DNA of 36,430 nt from an uncultured Lachnospiraceae bacterium (GTDB lineage: Bacteria; Bacillota_A; Clostridia; Lachnospirales; Lachnospiraceae): contig CACZHN010000002.1 of NCBI GenBank assembly GCA_902780985.1, positions 1 to 36,430 of the forward strand. The letters run 5' to 3'. The notes beneath the pieces were generated by a model. That model was not told the origin of the DNA and searched no databases. It worked only from the letters and a program-made list of their open reading frames with translations. The translations under genes were made by a program, and so were the position numbers. Every line of letters begins with the position of its first letter. Within the stretch, counting starts at the first letter, position 1. This document shows positions 7,696-16,548 of this stretch, piece by piece.

Positions 7696-9159
7696 GTGGC
7701 GGTTAATGTTGAAGTAGGAGATATAGGTACCAGAGAGACCCGTCTCGGATCCATTACGGGATATAAGGGAGACCTGAGGGATATAGCACAGAAAAGTGAG
7801 GACAGTACTCTGAGGGGCTGCTCGAGATGCTTTTCTCAGTCCAGTTCATGTCTTAATGGCTGCGTGCTTCCCATGATCGGACAGATGCGTGATGTTGCGG
7901 TAATCCTGCATGGTCCTGCAGGGTGTTCGTGTAACGGATCCCAGCAGAGCACAAAGATTATCGCAGAGCAGCTTGGTATCAAGAATACGACAGTTTATGT
8001 CGGTACGGATATCAACGAAAAAGATACAATATTCGGCTCATCGGATAAGCTGAAGGATATTATTCTTGAGGTTTACAGAAGATATAGTCCTAAGGCTATC
8101 TTTGTCGGAAATGCATGCGCTACCGGTATCATAGGTGAAGATATCGACAGTGTTGTTGAGGAAGTAAAACCGGAAATAGATGTTCCGATAGTTGCCACTC
8201 ACTGTGAAGGATTCAAGTCAAGAATCTGGGCGAGCGGTTTTGATATTCAGGATCAGGCACTTCTTCAATCAGGTATTATCCAGCCGCCAAAGCAGAAGAG
8301 AAACACGGTAGTATTCAAAAATTTCTTTGGCAGTGCCAGACAGGAGATTACGGAAATATTTGACAGGATCGGTCTTGAACCTGTGTTCCTTTGGGCAAAT
8401 ACTTCGGTAGAAGAGCTTTCACATATATCCGAAGCAACATGTACTACCAGCGTCTGCAGCACGCTCGGAAATTATCTCGGAAATGCACTTGAAGATCTTT
8501 ACGGAGTGCCGTATATCAGAACAATCAATGCCTGCGGTATTACGGGATTTGAAACATGGTTCAGAGAAATTGCGAAGGTTGCAGGTAAGGAAAAAGAAGC
8601 AGAAGAGTATATCGCCGAACAGAGAGAAAAATACCTTCCTAGGCTTGAAGAGCTTAAGAAGGAACTTGAAGGTAAGACTGCCGTAATCGGTATGGGCCCG
8701 GGATATACGTTTGAGGTTACCAGAGTATTAAACGAACTCGGAATGAAAGTGACATGGGGTCTTGCATGGCACTATGACAAGAAATACGACGATGGCGCGG
8801 TACCACCCGCTATGGAATATCTGCTTGAAAACGATATAAACTTTAATGTTGCGATTTCCGATCAGCAGAATTATGAGGTAATGAATATTCTCAATAAATA
8901 TCAGCCTGATATATATCTTTCAAGACATCCGGGTTCAACCGTATGGGCTACCAAGCTTGGAATACCCGCATATTTTGTCGGAGATGAATATGAGATCTTC
9001 GGATACAAGCATACAGTTGAATTTGCGGAAGGCCTTATATATGCCATGAAGAACAGAAGCTTTGAGGAAAGTATGGCAAAGCATTCCTCCTTACCTTATA
9101 CCAAGTGGTGGTATGAGCAGGAAGTAGATGCTTTCTTCGAAGCAGGAGAAGAAAAATAA
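7696..9159 (+). CDS. Nitrogenase component 1 alpha-like protein (NifD-like, D1)
   Basis: A NifD-family subunit of 487 residues starting at GTG 7696, with AAGGAAGGGAG upstream. P-cluster-type ligands align as Cys52, Cys77 (HGPAGC) and Cys141 (GNACATGIIGED). The FeMo-cofactor ligand Cys275 aligns without gaps to Cys254, 16 residues before YGVP. The NifD catalytic region CEGFRGVSQSLGHH is replaced by CEGFKSRIWASGFD, so His195 becomes Phe182 and Gln191 becomes Trp178. The position of the cofactor ligand His442 is Gly. Extra cysteines (42, 45, 56, 79) surround the P-cluster site. It should bind a NifB-derived cofactor but with different substrate chemistry from N2 reduction. Partner: K1, 34 bases downstream. 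Confidence 0.88.
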   Translation: MAVNVEVGDIGTRETRLGSITGYKGDLRDIAQKSEDSTLRGCSRCFSQSSSCLNGCVLPMIGQMRDVAVILHGPAGCSCNGSQQSTKIIAEQLGIKNTTVYVGTDINEKDTIFGSSDKLKDIILEVYRRYSPKAIFVGNACATGIIGEDIDSVVEEVKPEIDVPIVATHCEGFKSRIWASGFDIQDQALLQSGIIQPPKQKRNTVVFKNFFGSARQEITEIFDRIGLEPVFLWANTSVEELSHISEATCTTSVCSTLGNYLGNALEDLYGVPYIRTINACGITGFETWFREIAKVAGKEKEAEEYIAEQREKYLPRLEELKKELEGKTAVIGMGPGYTFEVTRVLNELGMKVTWGLAWHYDKKYDDGAVPPAMEYLLENDINFNVAISDQQNYEVMNILNKYQPDIYLSRHPGSTVWATKLGIPAYFVGDEYEIFGYKHTVEFAEGLIYAMKNRSFEESMAKHSSLPYTKWWYEQEVDAFFEAGEEK

Positions 9160-9193
9160 TCTAAAACATCCTTAGAGAGGGGAAATCATACAA

Positions 9194-10492
9194 ATGGCTA
9201 AATTATTAGATACACCAAGATATAAATGCGCGCTGGCTGCAATCCAGTCGATTCAGGGTATGAACAGAATACTTCCTGTACTGCATTCGGGTCCCGGATG
9301 TGCCGCAAAACTATCGGATGAAGTGGGAAACTCGGGATATTTATCGCCGAATATATATCCGTGTACGGGAATAAACGAAAAGGATGTTGTGTTCGGAGGC
9401 GTTAAAAAGCTCGATTCAACAATAGCAAATTCCTTAAAAGTTATAGATGCGGACATGTATGTAGTCCTGACAGGCTGTATACCCGAAATTATCGGAGATG
9501 ATACGGGCGAAGTCGTAGATAAATACAGAGATGCCGAGAAGCCTGTAATATACGCTCCGACAGCAGGTTTTAAGGGTAATAATTTTATCGGACATCAGCA
9601 GGTCATTGATGCGATCGTTGATCAATATTTAAAGCCTTCCGATGAGAAGATAGAAGGCCTGGTAAATATATGGGCAGATGTTCCGCTTCAGGATCCGTTC
9701 TGGCTGGGAGATATTGAACAGCTTGAAAAACTTGTAAGTAGTCTCGGACTGACTCCGAATTCGATATTCGGTTACCATAGCGGTATAGATGCTATAAATC
9801 GTGTTCCGAAAGCACAGTTTAACCTCCTGGTTTCTCCGTGGGTAGGTCTTAAGTCAATGGAGAATATGAAGAAGAAACTGGGTATCGATTATCTTCATTG
9901 TCCGGTACTTCCTATCGGAGCTGCGGAGACAACGAAATTTCTCAGGAAGGTAGGAGAATTTGCCGGAGTATCCGAAGAGAAGATAAAGAGTGCTACGGAA
10001 GAAGGAGAGAAGTACTTTTATCACTATATAGAACGTTATGCGGATCTTTTCCTTGAGAGCCGAGTTATGCCAAAGAAGTTCTCGGTTGTAGGTGATTCTT
10101 TCACTGCACTGGGCATAACCAAGTTTTTGGTAAATGATCTCGGCCTTATTCCGGCAACTCAGTTTGCTGTTGAAGATGTGCCTAAGCAGTACAGAAAACT
10201 TATTGAGGACGAGTTTAAGGATCTCAATTACGGTATTGAATCGGAAATCTGGTTTGAGTCGGATGGTTACAAAATCCATAATAATATACGCGAAACCATA
10301 TATCATGGACATCCTCTTATATTGGGTGCACATTATGAAAAGATTTTGGCAAAGGAACTCGGAGGCTTGTTCCTTGCAGTATCATGGCCGGTAAATGACA
10401 GGCTTGTCATGAACGGATCCTATGTCGGATATGATGGAGGTTTAAGACTGTTGGAAGACATCTATTCGGTTGCAAGGCAGAGATTCTATTAA
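9194..10492 (+). CDS. Nitrogenase component 1 beta-like protein (NifK-like, K1)
   Basis: A NifK-family subunit of 432 residues, shorter than true NifK (about 520) because the long N-terminal extension is missing. The three P-cluster-type cysteines are Cys12 (PRYKCAL), Cys36 (HSGPGC) and Cys95 (LTGCIPEIIGDD), with a Cys12-Cys36 spacing of 24 against 25 in NifK. GAGAGGGG precedes the ATG. It follows D1 by 34 bases, in the canonical D-K order. Together they should form a heterotetramer with one interface cluster per D-K pair. It is paralogous to K2 at 11771-13102, with which it shares the QPRF/TPRY start and the SYVGYDGG / SYAGYRGG end motif. Confidence 0.87.
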   Translation: MAKLLDTPRYKCALAAIQSIQGMNRILPVLHSGPGCAAKLSDEVGNSGYLSPNIYPCTGINEKDVVFGGVKKLDSTIANSLKVIDADMYVVLTGCIPEIIGDDTGEVVDKYRDAEKPVIYAPTAGFKGNNFIGHQQVIDAIVDQYLKPSDEKIEGLVNIWADVPLQDPFWLGDIEQLEKLVSSLGLTPNSIFGYHSGIDAINRVPKAQFNLLVSPWVGLKSMENMKKKLGIDYLHCPVLPIGAAETTKFLRKVGEFAGVSEEKIKSATEEGEKYFYHYIERYADLFLESRVMPKKFSVVGDSFTALGITKFLVNDLGLIPATQFAVEDVPKQYRKLIEDEFKDLNYGIESEIWFESDGYKIHNNIRETIYHGHPLILGAHYEKILAKELGGLFLAVSWPVNDRLVMNGSYVGYDGGLRLLEDIYSVARQRFY

Positions 10493-10545
10493 TGTAGTCT
10501 AAATCGGATTCCTGAAGCAGATAGTCATAAATGGAGGAAAGGTTT

Positions 10546-10947
10546 ATGTCATATAAGATTGCAGTTGCTTCTTCAGGCGGAGAAATAATTGATTCTCATT
10601 TTGGAGCTGCCGGGGAGTTTAGAATATACGAGGTCGAGAACGAAACAGTTAATTTTGTCGAGACAAGAAAAATCGAGAACGTGAATGAATGTAAAAAGGG
10701 CTGCGGCGGCGGGACCGGTGGCTGTGGTAATGATCCTGTCATCGCGGCAAAGATAGATGTTATAGCAGATTGCAGATGCGTTCTTGCGGGAAGGATAGGC
10801 TTTCAGATTCAGAAACAGCTTGAGAGACACGGAATCGCTCACTTTGAACTGACCTGTGGAATTCAGGAAGCATTTGATAAGCTGATACCTTATTTTTACA
10901 AAGTTGATAATCATATAACACTGAGAAATTTTGCCAAAGAGAAATAA
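10546..10947 (+). CDS. NifX/NafY-like protein with Cys-rich insert, copy 2
   Basis: A 133-residue member of the iron-molybdenum cofactor-binding family, with the IDSHFGAAG motif near residues 18-26. Unlike the first copy it carries a Cys-Gly-rich stretch, [13 protein letters not shown], in mid-domain, and further cysteines in DCRC and LTCG. These could hold a cluster or help in cofactor transfer. The start is taken at ATG 10546, where GGAGGAAAGG (10532-10541) is the ribosome binding site; an in-frame ATG at 10531 overlaps that site and is unlikely. It lies between K1 and the ABC ATPase in the same operon, and probably serves cofactor insertion into one of the D/K pairs. Confidence 0.8.
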   Translation: MSYKIAVASSGGEIIDSHFGAAGEFRIYEVENETVNFVETRKIENVNECKKGCGGGTGGCGNDPVIAAKIDVIADCRCVLAGRIGFQIQKQLERHGIAHFELTCGIQEAFDKLIPYFYKVDNHITLRNFAKEK

Positions 10948-10990
10948 GTGTAAAAGTGAGGCGAGGCAGCAAAAGAAAGTTGGTGATCAT

Positions 10991-11746
10991 ATGTCAATTG
11001 AAGTAAGTCATGTTAAAAAAAGTTTTGGTAAGAATGAAGTTCTGAAGGATGTGTCGCTGAAAGTAGACACGGGCGATGTTATCGTCATCCTCGGACCGAG
11101 CGGTTCGGGAAAGACCACACTTCTCAGATGCATAAACTTTCTTGAGAAGGCAGATACCGGAAATCTTAAGATCGGTGAGGAGACTATATCAATGAGCTCC
11201 CCTAAGAGAAAAGAGGTTCTGTCAGTCAGAAGAAGAACCGCTTTTGTTTTCCAGAATTACGGGCTGTTCAGCAACAAAACGGCTCTTCAGAATATAACAG
11301 AGGGTCTTGTTGTTGCAAGAAAAGTTCCTAAGGCAGAGGCAAACAAGAAAGCTCTTGAGGTTTTGGAATGGGTCGGACTTCTCGACAAGAAGGATGCTTA
11401 TCCGGCAAATCTTTCGGGAGGACAGCAGCAGAGAATCGCGATAGCGAGAGCTGTTGCTCTTGATCCGGAAGTAATACTGTTTGATGAGCCGACATCTGCT
11501 CTTGACCCCGAACTGGTCGGAGATATTCTCGGGCTTATCAAGAAGGTCGCCAGCAAGGGTATAACAATGGTTGTTGTGACACATGAGATGTCTTTTGCGG
11601 AAGAGGTTGCCAACAAAGTGGTATTTATGGACGGAGGAGTAATAGTCGAGCAGGGAACACCGAAGGAAATATTCTCTCATCCGAAAGAAGAGAGGACCAA
11701 GAAGTTCCTGGAAAGAATCATACCTCAGGATATTTATTATATTTAA
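10991..11746 (+). CDS. ABC transporter ATPase, polar amino acid/cystine type
   Basis: A 251-residue ATP-binding subunit of a polar amino acid-type importer. Walker A is GPSGSGKTT, the signature is [14 protein letters not shown], Walker B is [12 protein letters not shown], and the switch histidine is in THEMSF. The start is ATG 10991, with a weak GGTG 5 bases upstream; a TTG-started extension from 10931 overlaps the preceding gene and is rejected. No permease or binding protein lies beside it in the operon. The permeases and two binding proteins are in the convergent operon at 14892-18130, which has no ATPase. This gene is therefore their likely energy-coupling subunit, tying substrate uptake to reductase expression. 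Confidence 0.88.
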   Translation: MSIEVSHVKKSFGKNEVLKDVSLKVDTGDVIVILGPSGSGKTTLLRCINFLEKADTGNLKIGEETISMSSPKRKEVLSVRRRTAFVFQNYGLFSNKTALQNITEGLVVARKVPKAEANKKALEVLEWVGLLDKKDAYPANLSGGQQQRIAIARAVALDPEVILFDEPTSALDPELVGDILGLIKKVASKGITMVVVTHEMSFAEEVANKVVFMDGGVIVEQGTPKEIFSHPKEERTKKFLERIIPQDIYYI

Positions 11747-11770
11747 TGCAGATAAAGGAAGGTAAGAAAA

Positions 11771-13102
11771 ATGTCAAGTGTAATAGAACAGCCTAGATTT
11801 GCGTGTGCTCTGTCAGCACAGCAGACAGTGCTCGCAATTCCCAAGGCACACCCGATTGTTCATTCCGGACCCGGATGCTCGGAAAGATCAAGCGAATTTA
11901 CAATTCAGAACGGAGGATATCAGGGTGAGGGTTATACAGGAGGTGCACATGTATCCTGTACCAATTCATCTCAGAAAGAGATTATTTTCGGCGGAGCGAA
12001 GAAACTTCGAAGTACTATCGACGGTGCACTGAAAGTAATTGATGCCGATCTGTATGTGGTTCTTACGGGATGTACGGCAGACATTGTCGGAGATGATACG
12101 ATCGGAATCGCTATGGAATATGCGGAAGAAGGATATCCTATAGTCGGTTGTGAAACTGCGGGATTTAAAGGAAATGTTTATTACGGATATCGTGAGGTGG
12201 TAAAGCAGATTATCGATCAGTATGTCGGTAACGTAAAGCCGAATGTCAGAAAAGGCGTTGTAAATGTCTTCTCCGTTGTTCCTTATCAGGATCCCAACTG
12301 GCAGGAAGATCTCATAATTATCAAGGATCTTCTTACAAAGCTCGGATTTGAAGTAAATATACTCTTCGGAGTTGAGTCAAAGGGAGTCAGTGAATGGAAG
12401 GACATTCCGAATGCCGAGTTTAATATTCTTATATCCCCATGGGCAGGAAAAGAAATCGTAAAACATCTTGAAAAGAAATACGGAACACCGTATTTTTCAT
12501 ATCCGTACCTTCCGGTAGGAGCAGATCAGACTTCTGATTTTCTGAGAAAACTGGGCAAGTTCGCCAATATATCCAAGGATAAAATTGAAGAAGTTATTTC
12601 ACATGAGGAAAAAGTTTATTACAACTACTTTACCAAAATAGTGGAATACCTTGAAGTTTACAGAGAGAATCTGCCATATCTTTATGCGGTTGTTGCGGAT
12701 TCCAATTATTCTCTCGGTGTAAGTGATTTCCTTACCGAGGAACTCGGAATGATCCCTCAAGGTGTATATATCGTTGATGATGTTAAAGAGTCCTATCATG
12801 AAGAGATAGCGGGCTTCCTCCTGGATAAGAATGATATATATAAGGACAGGATTCATTTTGAGCCGGATGGCGGACTTGTACAGAGAAGTATAAAAGAGCA
12901 TATAGATGACGAGAAAGAATTGGATACCGACAAGGTCCTTATTCTCGGAAGTACGTGGGAGAAGTATTTTGCCGAAAGAACAAATAACAACTATATCCCA
13001 CTCAGCCTTCCGCTTAAGCAGTCGGTAATTCTGAACAGAAGCTATGCAGGATATCGCGGCGGAATAAATCTGCTTAGAGAAATCGTCAATCTTGTATTTT
13101 GA
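11771..13102 (+). CDS. Nitrogenase component 1 beta-like protein (NifK-like, K2)
   Basis: A second NifK-family protein of 443 residues. Cys12 (QPRFACAL), Cys36 (HSGPGC) and Cys101 (LTGCTADIVGDD) match the three P-cluster ligands of K1, and an extra Cys63 is present. AAGGAAGGT precedes the ATG. Here the beta-like gene comes before the alpha-like gene, the reverse of the usual order and of D1-K1. The gap to D2 is 16 bases, indicating tight co-expression. It could form a second catalytic reductase with D2, or a NifEN-like scaffold for cofactor maturation. Retention of all three cluster cysteines, where NifN loses some, slightly favours a full P-cluster-like site. Confidence 0.87.
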   Translation: MSSVIEQPRFACALSAQQTVLAIPKAHPIVHSGPGCSERSSEFTIQNGGYQGEGYTGGAHVSCTNSSQKEIIFGGAKKLRSTIDGALKVIDADLYVVLTGCTADIVGDDTIGIAMEYAEEGYPIVGCETAGFKGNVYYGYREVVKQIIDQYVGNVKPNVRKGVVNVFSVVPYQDPNWQEDLIIIKDLLTKLGFEVNILFGVESKGVSEWKDIPNAEFNILISPWAGKEIVKHLEKKYGTPYFSYPYLPVGADQTSDFLRKLGKFANISKDKIEEVISHEEKVYYNYFTKIVEYLEVYRENLPYLYAVVADSNYSLGVSDFLTEELGMIPQGVYIVDDVKESYHEEIAGFLLDKNDIYKDRIHFEPDGGLVQRSIKEHIDDEKELDTDKVLILGSTWEKYFAERTNNNYIPLSLPLKQSVILNRSYAGYRGGINLLREIVNLVF

Positions 13103-13118
13103 TTTTGGAGGAAAGACA

Positions 13119-14576
13119 ATGGGAATATATAATAATACTGCCGAGGTAGATATAAGGGAAAGAAGACTCTCATCGGTACTTTCCGCTCATGGAACACTTG
13201 ATGATATTGTGACGAAATCCGGTTGTAAGTCTCTTTGTACTTCATGCAACGATTATGAGCAGTGCGGAACCTGTGCACAGGAAAATGCAATGACAATTAC
13301 CATGTGGGTTCGTGATGCGGCGCTCATATCACATGCTCCCATAGGATGCAGCCTTGATTCAATAGTATATGAGGGAAATGCTACAGTCGAACTTAAGGAT
13401 CAGGAGAGACAGGTATGGTATGTTGCATCGAATATACAGGAAAGAGATACCATATACGGAGCTTCCAAGAAACTTAATACGGCAATAGATACCGCATATG
13501 AGCGTTATAAACCGAGAGTTATCTTTATCCTGGCTTCTTGTGTAACGGGAATCATAGGTGAAGATCTCGAGAGCATTGCGGAGAATAAGGAAGCCGAATA
13601 CGGCATACCGATTGTTCCGATTTACTGCGAAGGATTTAAGTCCAGAATGTGGTCATCCGGATTTGATGCGGGATACCACGGTATTTTAAGAAAGCTCATA
13701 AAGAAGCCGGAGAAAAAGCAGAAAGACCTTGTTAACATTTTCAACTTTATCGGAGAAGATAGATTAAAGGAACTGCTTGCGAAAGCAGGAATCCGGACAA
13801 AGTACGGAACACCTTTTGCCACACTTGAAGATCTTCAGGAACTGGCAGAGGCAAGCTGCAGTGCTACATTCTGTGAGACGCTTTCGTCCTATGCAACCGC
13901 AGCACTTGAAGAAAGCTATGGAGTTAATCAGGTCAAAAATCCGCCTCCATACGGAATAAAGTGGACTGATGACTGGCTCAGAGAGATAGGTAAGTATACA
14001 GGTAAAGAGCAGGAAATAGAGGAAGTAATTAAGAGCGAACACGAGAGGATACAGCCTGAGCTTGAAGAGCTTCGAGCTAAACTCAAAGGTAAAAAAGTAT
14101 ATGTTATGACAGGAGATACCTTTGCATTCCAGATGGCAAATGTTGTAGGAGATCTGGGGATGGAGGTTGTCGGTATATCACCGCTGCATCATGATCAGAA
14201 CTCGGACGGAGAAGGCGTAATAACTTCTCTCGAGAAGCTGAATAAAGATAAGCCGGGTATTGATAATGTAAATGTATGTTCCAAGCAGCCATATCAGGCT
14301 ATAAAGCTTATAAGAAAAGCAGATCCTGATTTTGTAATCTGCAGACATGCCGGTATAGCAGCCATTGCGACAAAGATGGGTATATCAATCTTACCTGAGG
14401 GTAATAAGGATGACAGTATTGCCTACGAAGGCGTGCTGAAGCTGGGACATAGAGCTCTGGTAGCTCTTAAGACACAAAAGCTTGTGAAGCATATCGGTGA
14501 CCATGTGAAGTTTCCTTATACGGATTGGTGGACCAATGATGTGGATGATGCATACTATTTTGCTCCAAAGAAATGA
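13119..14576 (+). CDS. Nitrogenase component 1 alpha-like protein (NifD-like, D2)
   Basis: A second NifD-family protein of 485 residues. The start is ATG 13119 with GGAGGAAA upstream; a TTG extension from 13092 overlaps K2 and contains that ribosome binding site. Cluster ligands are Cys52, Cys77 (HAPIGC) and Cys141 (LASCVTGIIGED); the cofactor-type Cys aligns to Cys252. As in D1, CEGFKSRMWSSGFD replaces the His195 region and no His442 equivalent is seen. A conserved Arg-His (409-410; 410-411 in D1) lies just before the C-terminal GI(P/S) segment. The N-terminus adds Cys36, 40, 43 and 49, more than D1. D1 and D2 share length and motif positions, so they are clear paralogues that have diverged. 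Confidence 0.87.
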   Translation: MGIYNNTAEVDIRERRLSSVLSAHGTLDDIVTKSGCKSLCTSCNDYEQCGTCAQENAMTITMWVRDAALISHAPIGCSLDSIVYEGNATVELKDQERQVWYVASNIQERDTIYGASKKLNTAIDTAYERYKPRVIFILASCVTGIIGEDLESIAENKEAEYGIPIVPIYCEGFKSRMWSSGFDAGYHGILRKLIKKPEKKQKDLVNIFNFIGEDRLKELLAKAGIRTKYGTPFATLEDLQELAEASCSATFCETLSSYATAALEESYGVNQVKNPPPYGIKWTDDWLREIGKYTGKEQEIEEVIKSEHERIQPELEELRAKLKGKKVYVMTGDTFAFQMANVVGDLGMEVVGISPLHHDQNSDGEGVITSLEKLNKDKPGIDNVNVCSKQPYQAIKLIRKADPDFVICRHAGIAAIATKMGISILPEGNKDDSIAYEGVLKLGHRALVALKTQKLVKHIGDHVKFPYTDWWTNDVDDAYYFAPKK

Positions 14577-14604
14577 TAGAGCAGCTTCTAAAACTATTTA
14601 ATGA

Positions 14605-14640
14605 GACTGCCGCACTGATTATCTGTGCGGCAGTCTTTTT
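14605..14640 (+). terminator. Strong terminator of the nif-like operon
   Basis: A perfect 11-bp stem (GACTGCCGCAC at 14605-14615 with GTGCGGCAGTC at 14625-14635) and a 9-base loop are followed by five T. It lies 29 bases after the D2 stop and ends the nifH-to-D2 operon. Confidence 0.95.
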
Positions 14641-14822
14641 ATTGTTTATACAGACTCTGTAAATGCATACTTCGGGGAGTATACAGACCCGGTTACAGCC
14701 TGCTGTAAGCCCCGATAAGGGAGATCGATATAACAGGGGTTCTGATAAGAAGGCCGGTATATGTAAGGGGCTTAAAATGGCGTATAGAAGGCTGTATAGA
14801 GAAGACCTGAGGTGAGGCACAT
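14641..14822. other. Gap between two convergent terminators; no gene seen
   Basis: About 180 bases lie between the terminator of the nif-like operon and that of the convergent transport operon. Neither strand has a convincing coding frame with a ribosome binding site. I see no structured element beyond short imperfect repeats such as GGCCGGTATATG and GGCTGTATAGAG. Confidence 0.5.
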
Positions 14823-14865
14823 AAAAAGAGCTGCGTACCGGATGAGTGATCCGGCCGCAGCCCTC
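14823..14865 (-). terminator. Terminator of the transport operon (minus strand)
   Basis: Read on the minus strand, GGCTGCG/CGCAGCT and CCGGAT/ATCCGG form a long interrupted stem with a 5-base loop, followed by five T (14827-14823). It lies 26 bases past the stop of the last gene of the operon. Confidence 0.85.
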
Positions 14866-14891
14866 TTATAGGATACAAAAAATATGTAGGA

Positions 14892-15749
14892 TTAAAGATC
14901 CCATTTTTCTTTAAGCTTATCTATTGTTCCGTCCTTGATGAGCTCCTGGAGAGCAGCATCCCATTCATCACGAAGCTCCTCATTGCCCTTTTTAAACAGA
15001 TGGTAGGTGTCCTGCCTGATAACCGGTTCACCGACCATTTTATAAACCTCGCCGTAAGTTTCGTTTACATTGTTGATAGATACTTTGTTTGAGATAAATC
15101 CGGTAAAGGTTCCGTTTTGTACGGCCTCTATAACCGTTTCGTCAAATTCTGTACCGGACTGAATGTCAATAGTGATATTCTGTTCAGGATGAGTTTCGGC
15201 ATAGTTTGTCAGAAATGCATAATAAGTGGATGATGAATCGCCGGACCAAAGGTGAGCGTCCTTTAATTCGCTGATGTCTTTAATATCACTGTCTGCAGCA
15301 ACTGTAAGATATACGTCTATGGTGTTATAAGGCTCAGATGCAAAGAGGTAATTCTCTGCTCTTTCATCGGTATAACCAAGCTCAAAAGTAATAAGATCAT
15401 ATTTGCCGGAGGATAAAGAAGAGAAGAGTACGTCAAATTCTTCTATATCAAATTCTACTTCATAGCCGAGCTTATCCGCTACGGCGTTTACTACATCAAT
15501 ATCATAGCCTATAAGATTTTCATTCTCATCAAGATATAGGAACGGTTTCCATATGGCACCTGTACCGACTTTGAGAACTCGATTGCTGTCTTTTTTGGAA
15601 TCTTCGGAATCAGGCTGTGAGGCTTCGTTTGTTTTCGCAGGACTTGCTTCGGCACCTGAAGCTGCATCTGCACCGCATCCTGCAAGAGCTGCGGTGGCCA
15701 GAAGTGCAACGATTGTGGCTGATAGTTTTTTAAAAAGTTTCTTTCTCAT
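14892..15749 (-). CDS. ABC transporter solute-binding lipoprotein, copy 1
   Basis: A family 3 (amino acid/cystine-type) periplasmic-style binding protein, anchored as a lipoprotein. The signal peptide ends in the lipobox LAGC with Cys25, followed by a Ser/Ala/Glu-rich linker to about residue 55 and a two-lobed domain (GYDIDVVNAVADKLGYEVEFD). It has 285 residues. It is the last gene of a four-gene minus-strand operon, 44 bases after a permease, with AAGGAG upstream. It is clearly related to the binding protein at the other end of the operon, sharing FKKGNEELRDEWD near the C-terminus. Two binding proteins on one transporter suggest two substrates or affinities. The ligand is unknown; cystine or another sulfur amino acid would fit the context. 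Confidence 0.86.
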   Translation of the reverse strand: MRKKLFKKLSATIVALLATAALAGCGADAASGAEASPAKTNEASQPDSEDSKKDSNRVLKVGTGAIWKPFLYLDENENLIGYDIDVVNAVADKLGYEVEFDIEEFDVLFSSLSSGKYDLITFELGYTDERAENYLFASEPYNTIDVYLTVAADSDIKDISELKDAHLWSGDSSSTYYAFLTNYAETHPEQNITIDIQSGTEFDETVIEAVQNGTFTGFISNKVSINNVNETYGEVYKMVGEPVIRQDTYHLFKKGNEELRDEWDAALQELIKDGTIDKLKEKWDL

Positions 15750-15793
15750 AATTAAATGATCTCCTTATAAATTTACCCTATTTGATCTGTCTT

Positions 15794-16507
15794 TTATAAT
15801 GAGCTGACAGAAGGCTGGTGAATAAATATTTTCTTCTCGAGTGCTTCGACTGCTATGGTAAACAGGGCTATTAAAACAACGTATATTATTGCTACTGCGG
15901 TATATGCTTCGAGAAAGCAGTAACTCTGATTAGCTGCAATAAGAGAGCCTTGCATTATTTCCACGACACCGATCGAACTGAGGAGAGGTATACCTTTAAG
16001 CACGCCGATTACATTGCTTATATATGATGGAAATGCAACCGGAAACATCTGAGGTAATACGATATCTTTTAAGGTCTGTGTTGTGGTAAGACCTATTGAC
16101 TGCGCTGCCTCAAACTGAATCTTAGGGACAGATGAAAGGGCTCCTCTGAAGCTTTCGTTGACTCCGGTCATGGTTCCGAGAGTCATTACCAGATATGCTA
16201 TCGGGTTGTAGCCTACATCGTTGACAGTCAGGTTGACATTAAGCGAGGCAGCGATGTCGTTGAAATACATTACATACAGCAGATGAAATATAAGAAGCAG
16301 GACCATCATCGGTATTGCACGGTATACGGTGAAAAAAGCCACCAGCACCTGTGATATTACCGGAATCTTATAAAATATGATTATGGCAACAATGAGTGAC
16401 AGGACGGTGCCGATAAAAACCGAAATAAATGCAATTTTGATGGTTATGGGTATATTTGTAATGCCTGAGATCAGACATTTTATAAAATCGGAATAATTGA
16501 AATCCAT
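15794..16507 (-). CDS. ABC transporter permease, amino acid/cystine type (second permease)
   Basis: A 237-residue membrane protein of the HisMQ-type permease family, with about five hydrophobic segments. The coupling loop that contacts the ATPase is recognisable as GALSSVPKIQFEAAQSIGLT followed by VLPQMFPVAFP. It is paired with the permease at 16549-17235, probably as a heterodimeric channel, in an operon with two binding proteins. No ATPase gene lies nearby on this strand. The ATPase at 10991-11746 in the nif-like operon is the likely partner. Confidence 0.85.
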   Translation of the reverse strand: MDFNYSDFIKCLISGITNIPITIKIAFISVFIGTVLSLIVAIIIFYKIPVISQVLVAFFTVYRAIPMMVLLLIFHLLYVMYFNDIAASLNVNLTVNDVGYNPIAYLVMTLGTMTGVNESFRGALSSVPKIQFEAAQSIGLTTTQTLKDIVLPQMFPVAFPSYISNVIGVLKGIPLLSSIGVVEIMQGSLIAANQSYCFLEAYTAVAIIYVVLIALFTIAVEALEKKIFIHQPSVSSL

Positions 16508-16548
16508 AATTATCCTCCGTATTTCAAAAGATTGATCGTTGTCCGGCT

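Noticed and set aside
10931..10990. TTG-started extension of the ABC ATPase
   Set aside because: It overlaps the end of the NifX-like gene and adds a basic segment not seen in the family.
7696..13102. Protochlorophyllide/chlorophyllide or F430 (CfbCD) reductase
   Set aside because: No pigment, siroheme or methanogen genes are present, and NifB with NifX-like carriers points to a NifB-derived cofactor, which those reductases do not use.
13092..13118. TTG-started extension of D2
   Set aside because: It overlaps the end of K2 and would place the clear GGAGGAAA ribosome binding site inside the coding sequence; ATG 13119 is preferred.
13224..13280. CX3CX2C motif at Cys36-40-43 of D2 as a radical SAM site
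   Set aside because: The spacing matches by chance; the protein is a NifD homologue throughout and has no radical SAM barrel.
14641..14822. Possible small RNA gene between the convergent terminators
   Set aside because: No promoter or conserved fold could be seen; only weak imperfect repeats.
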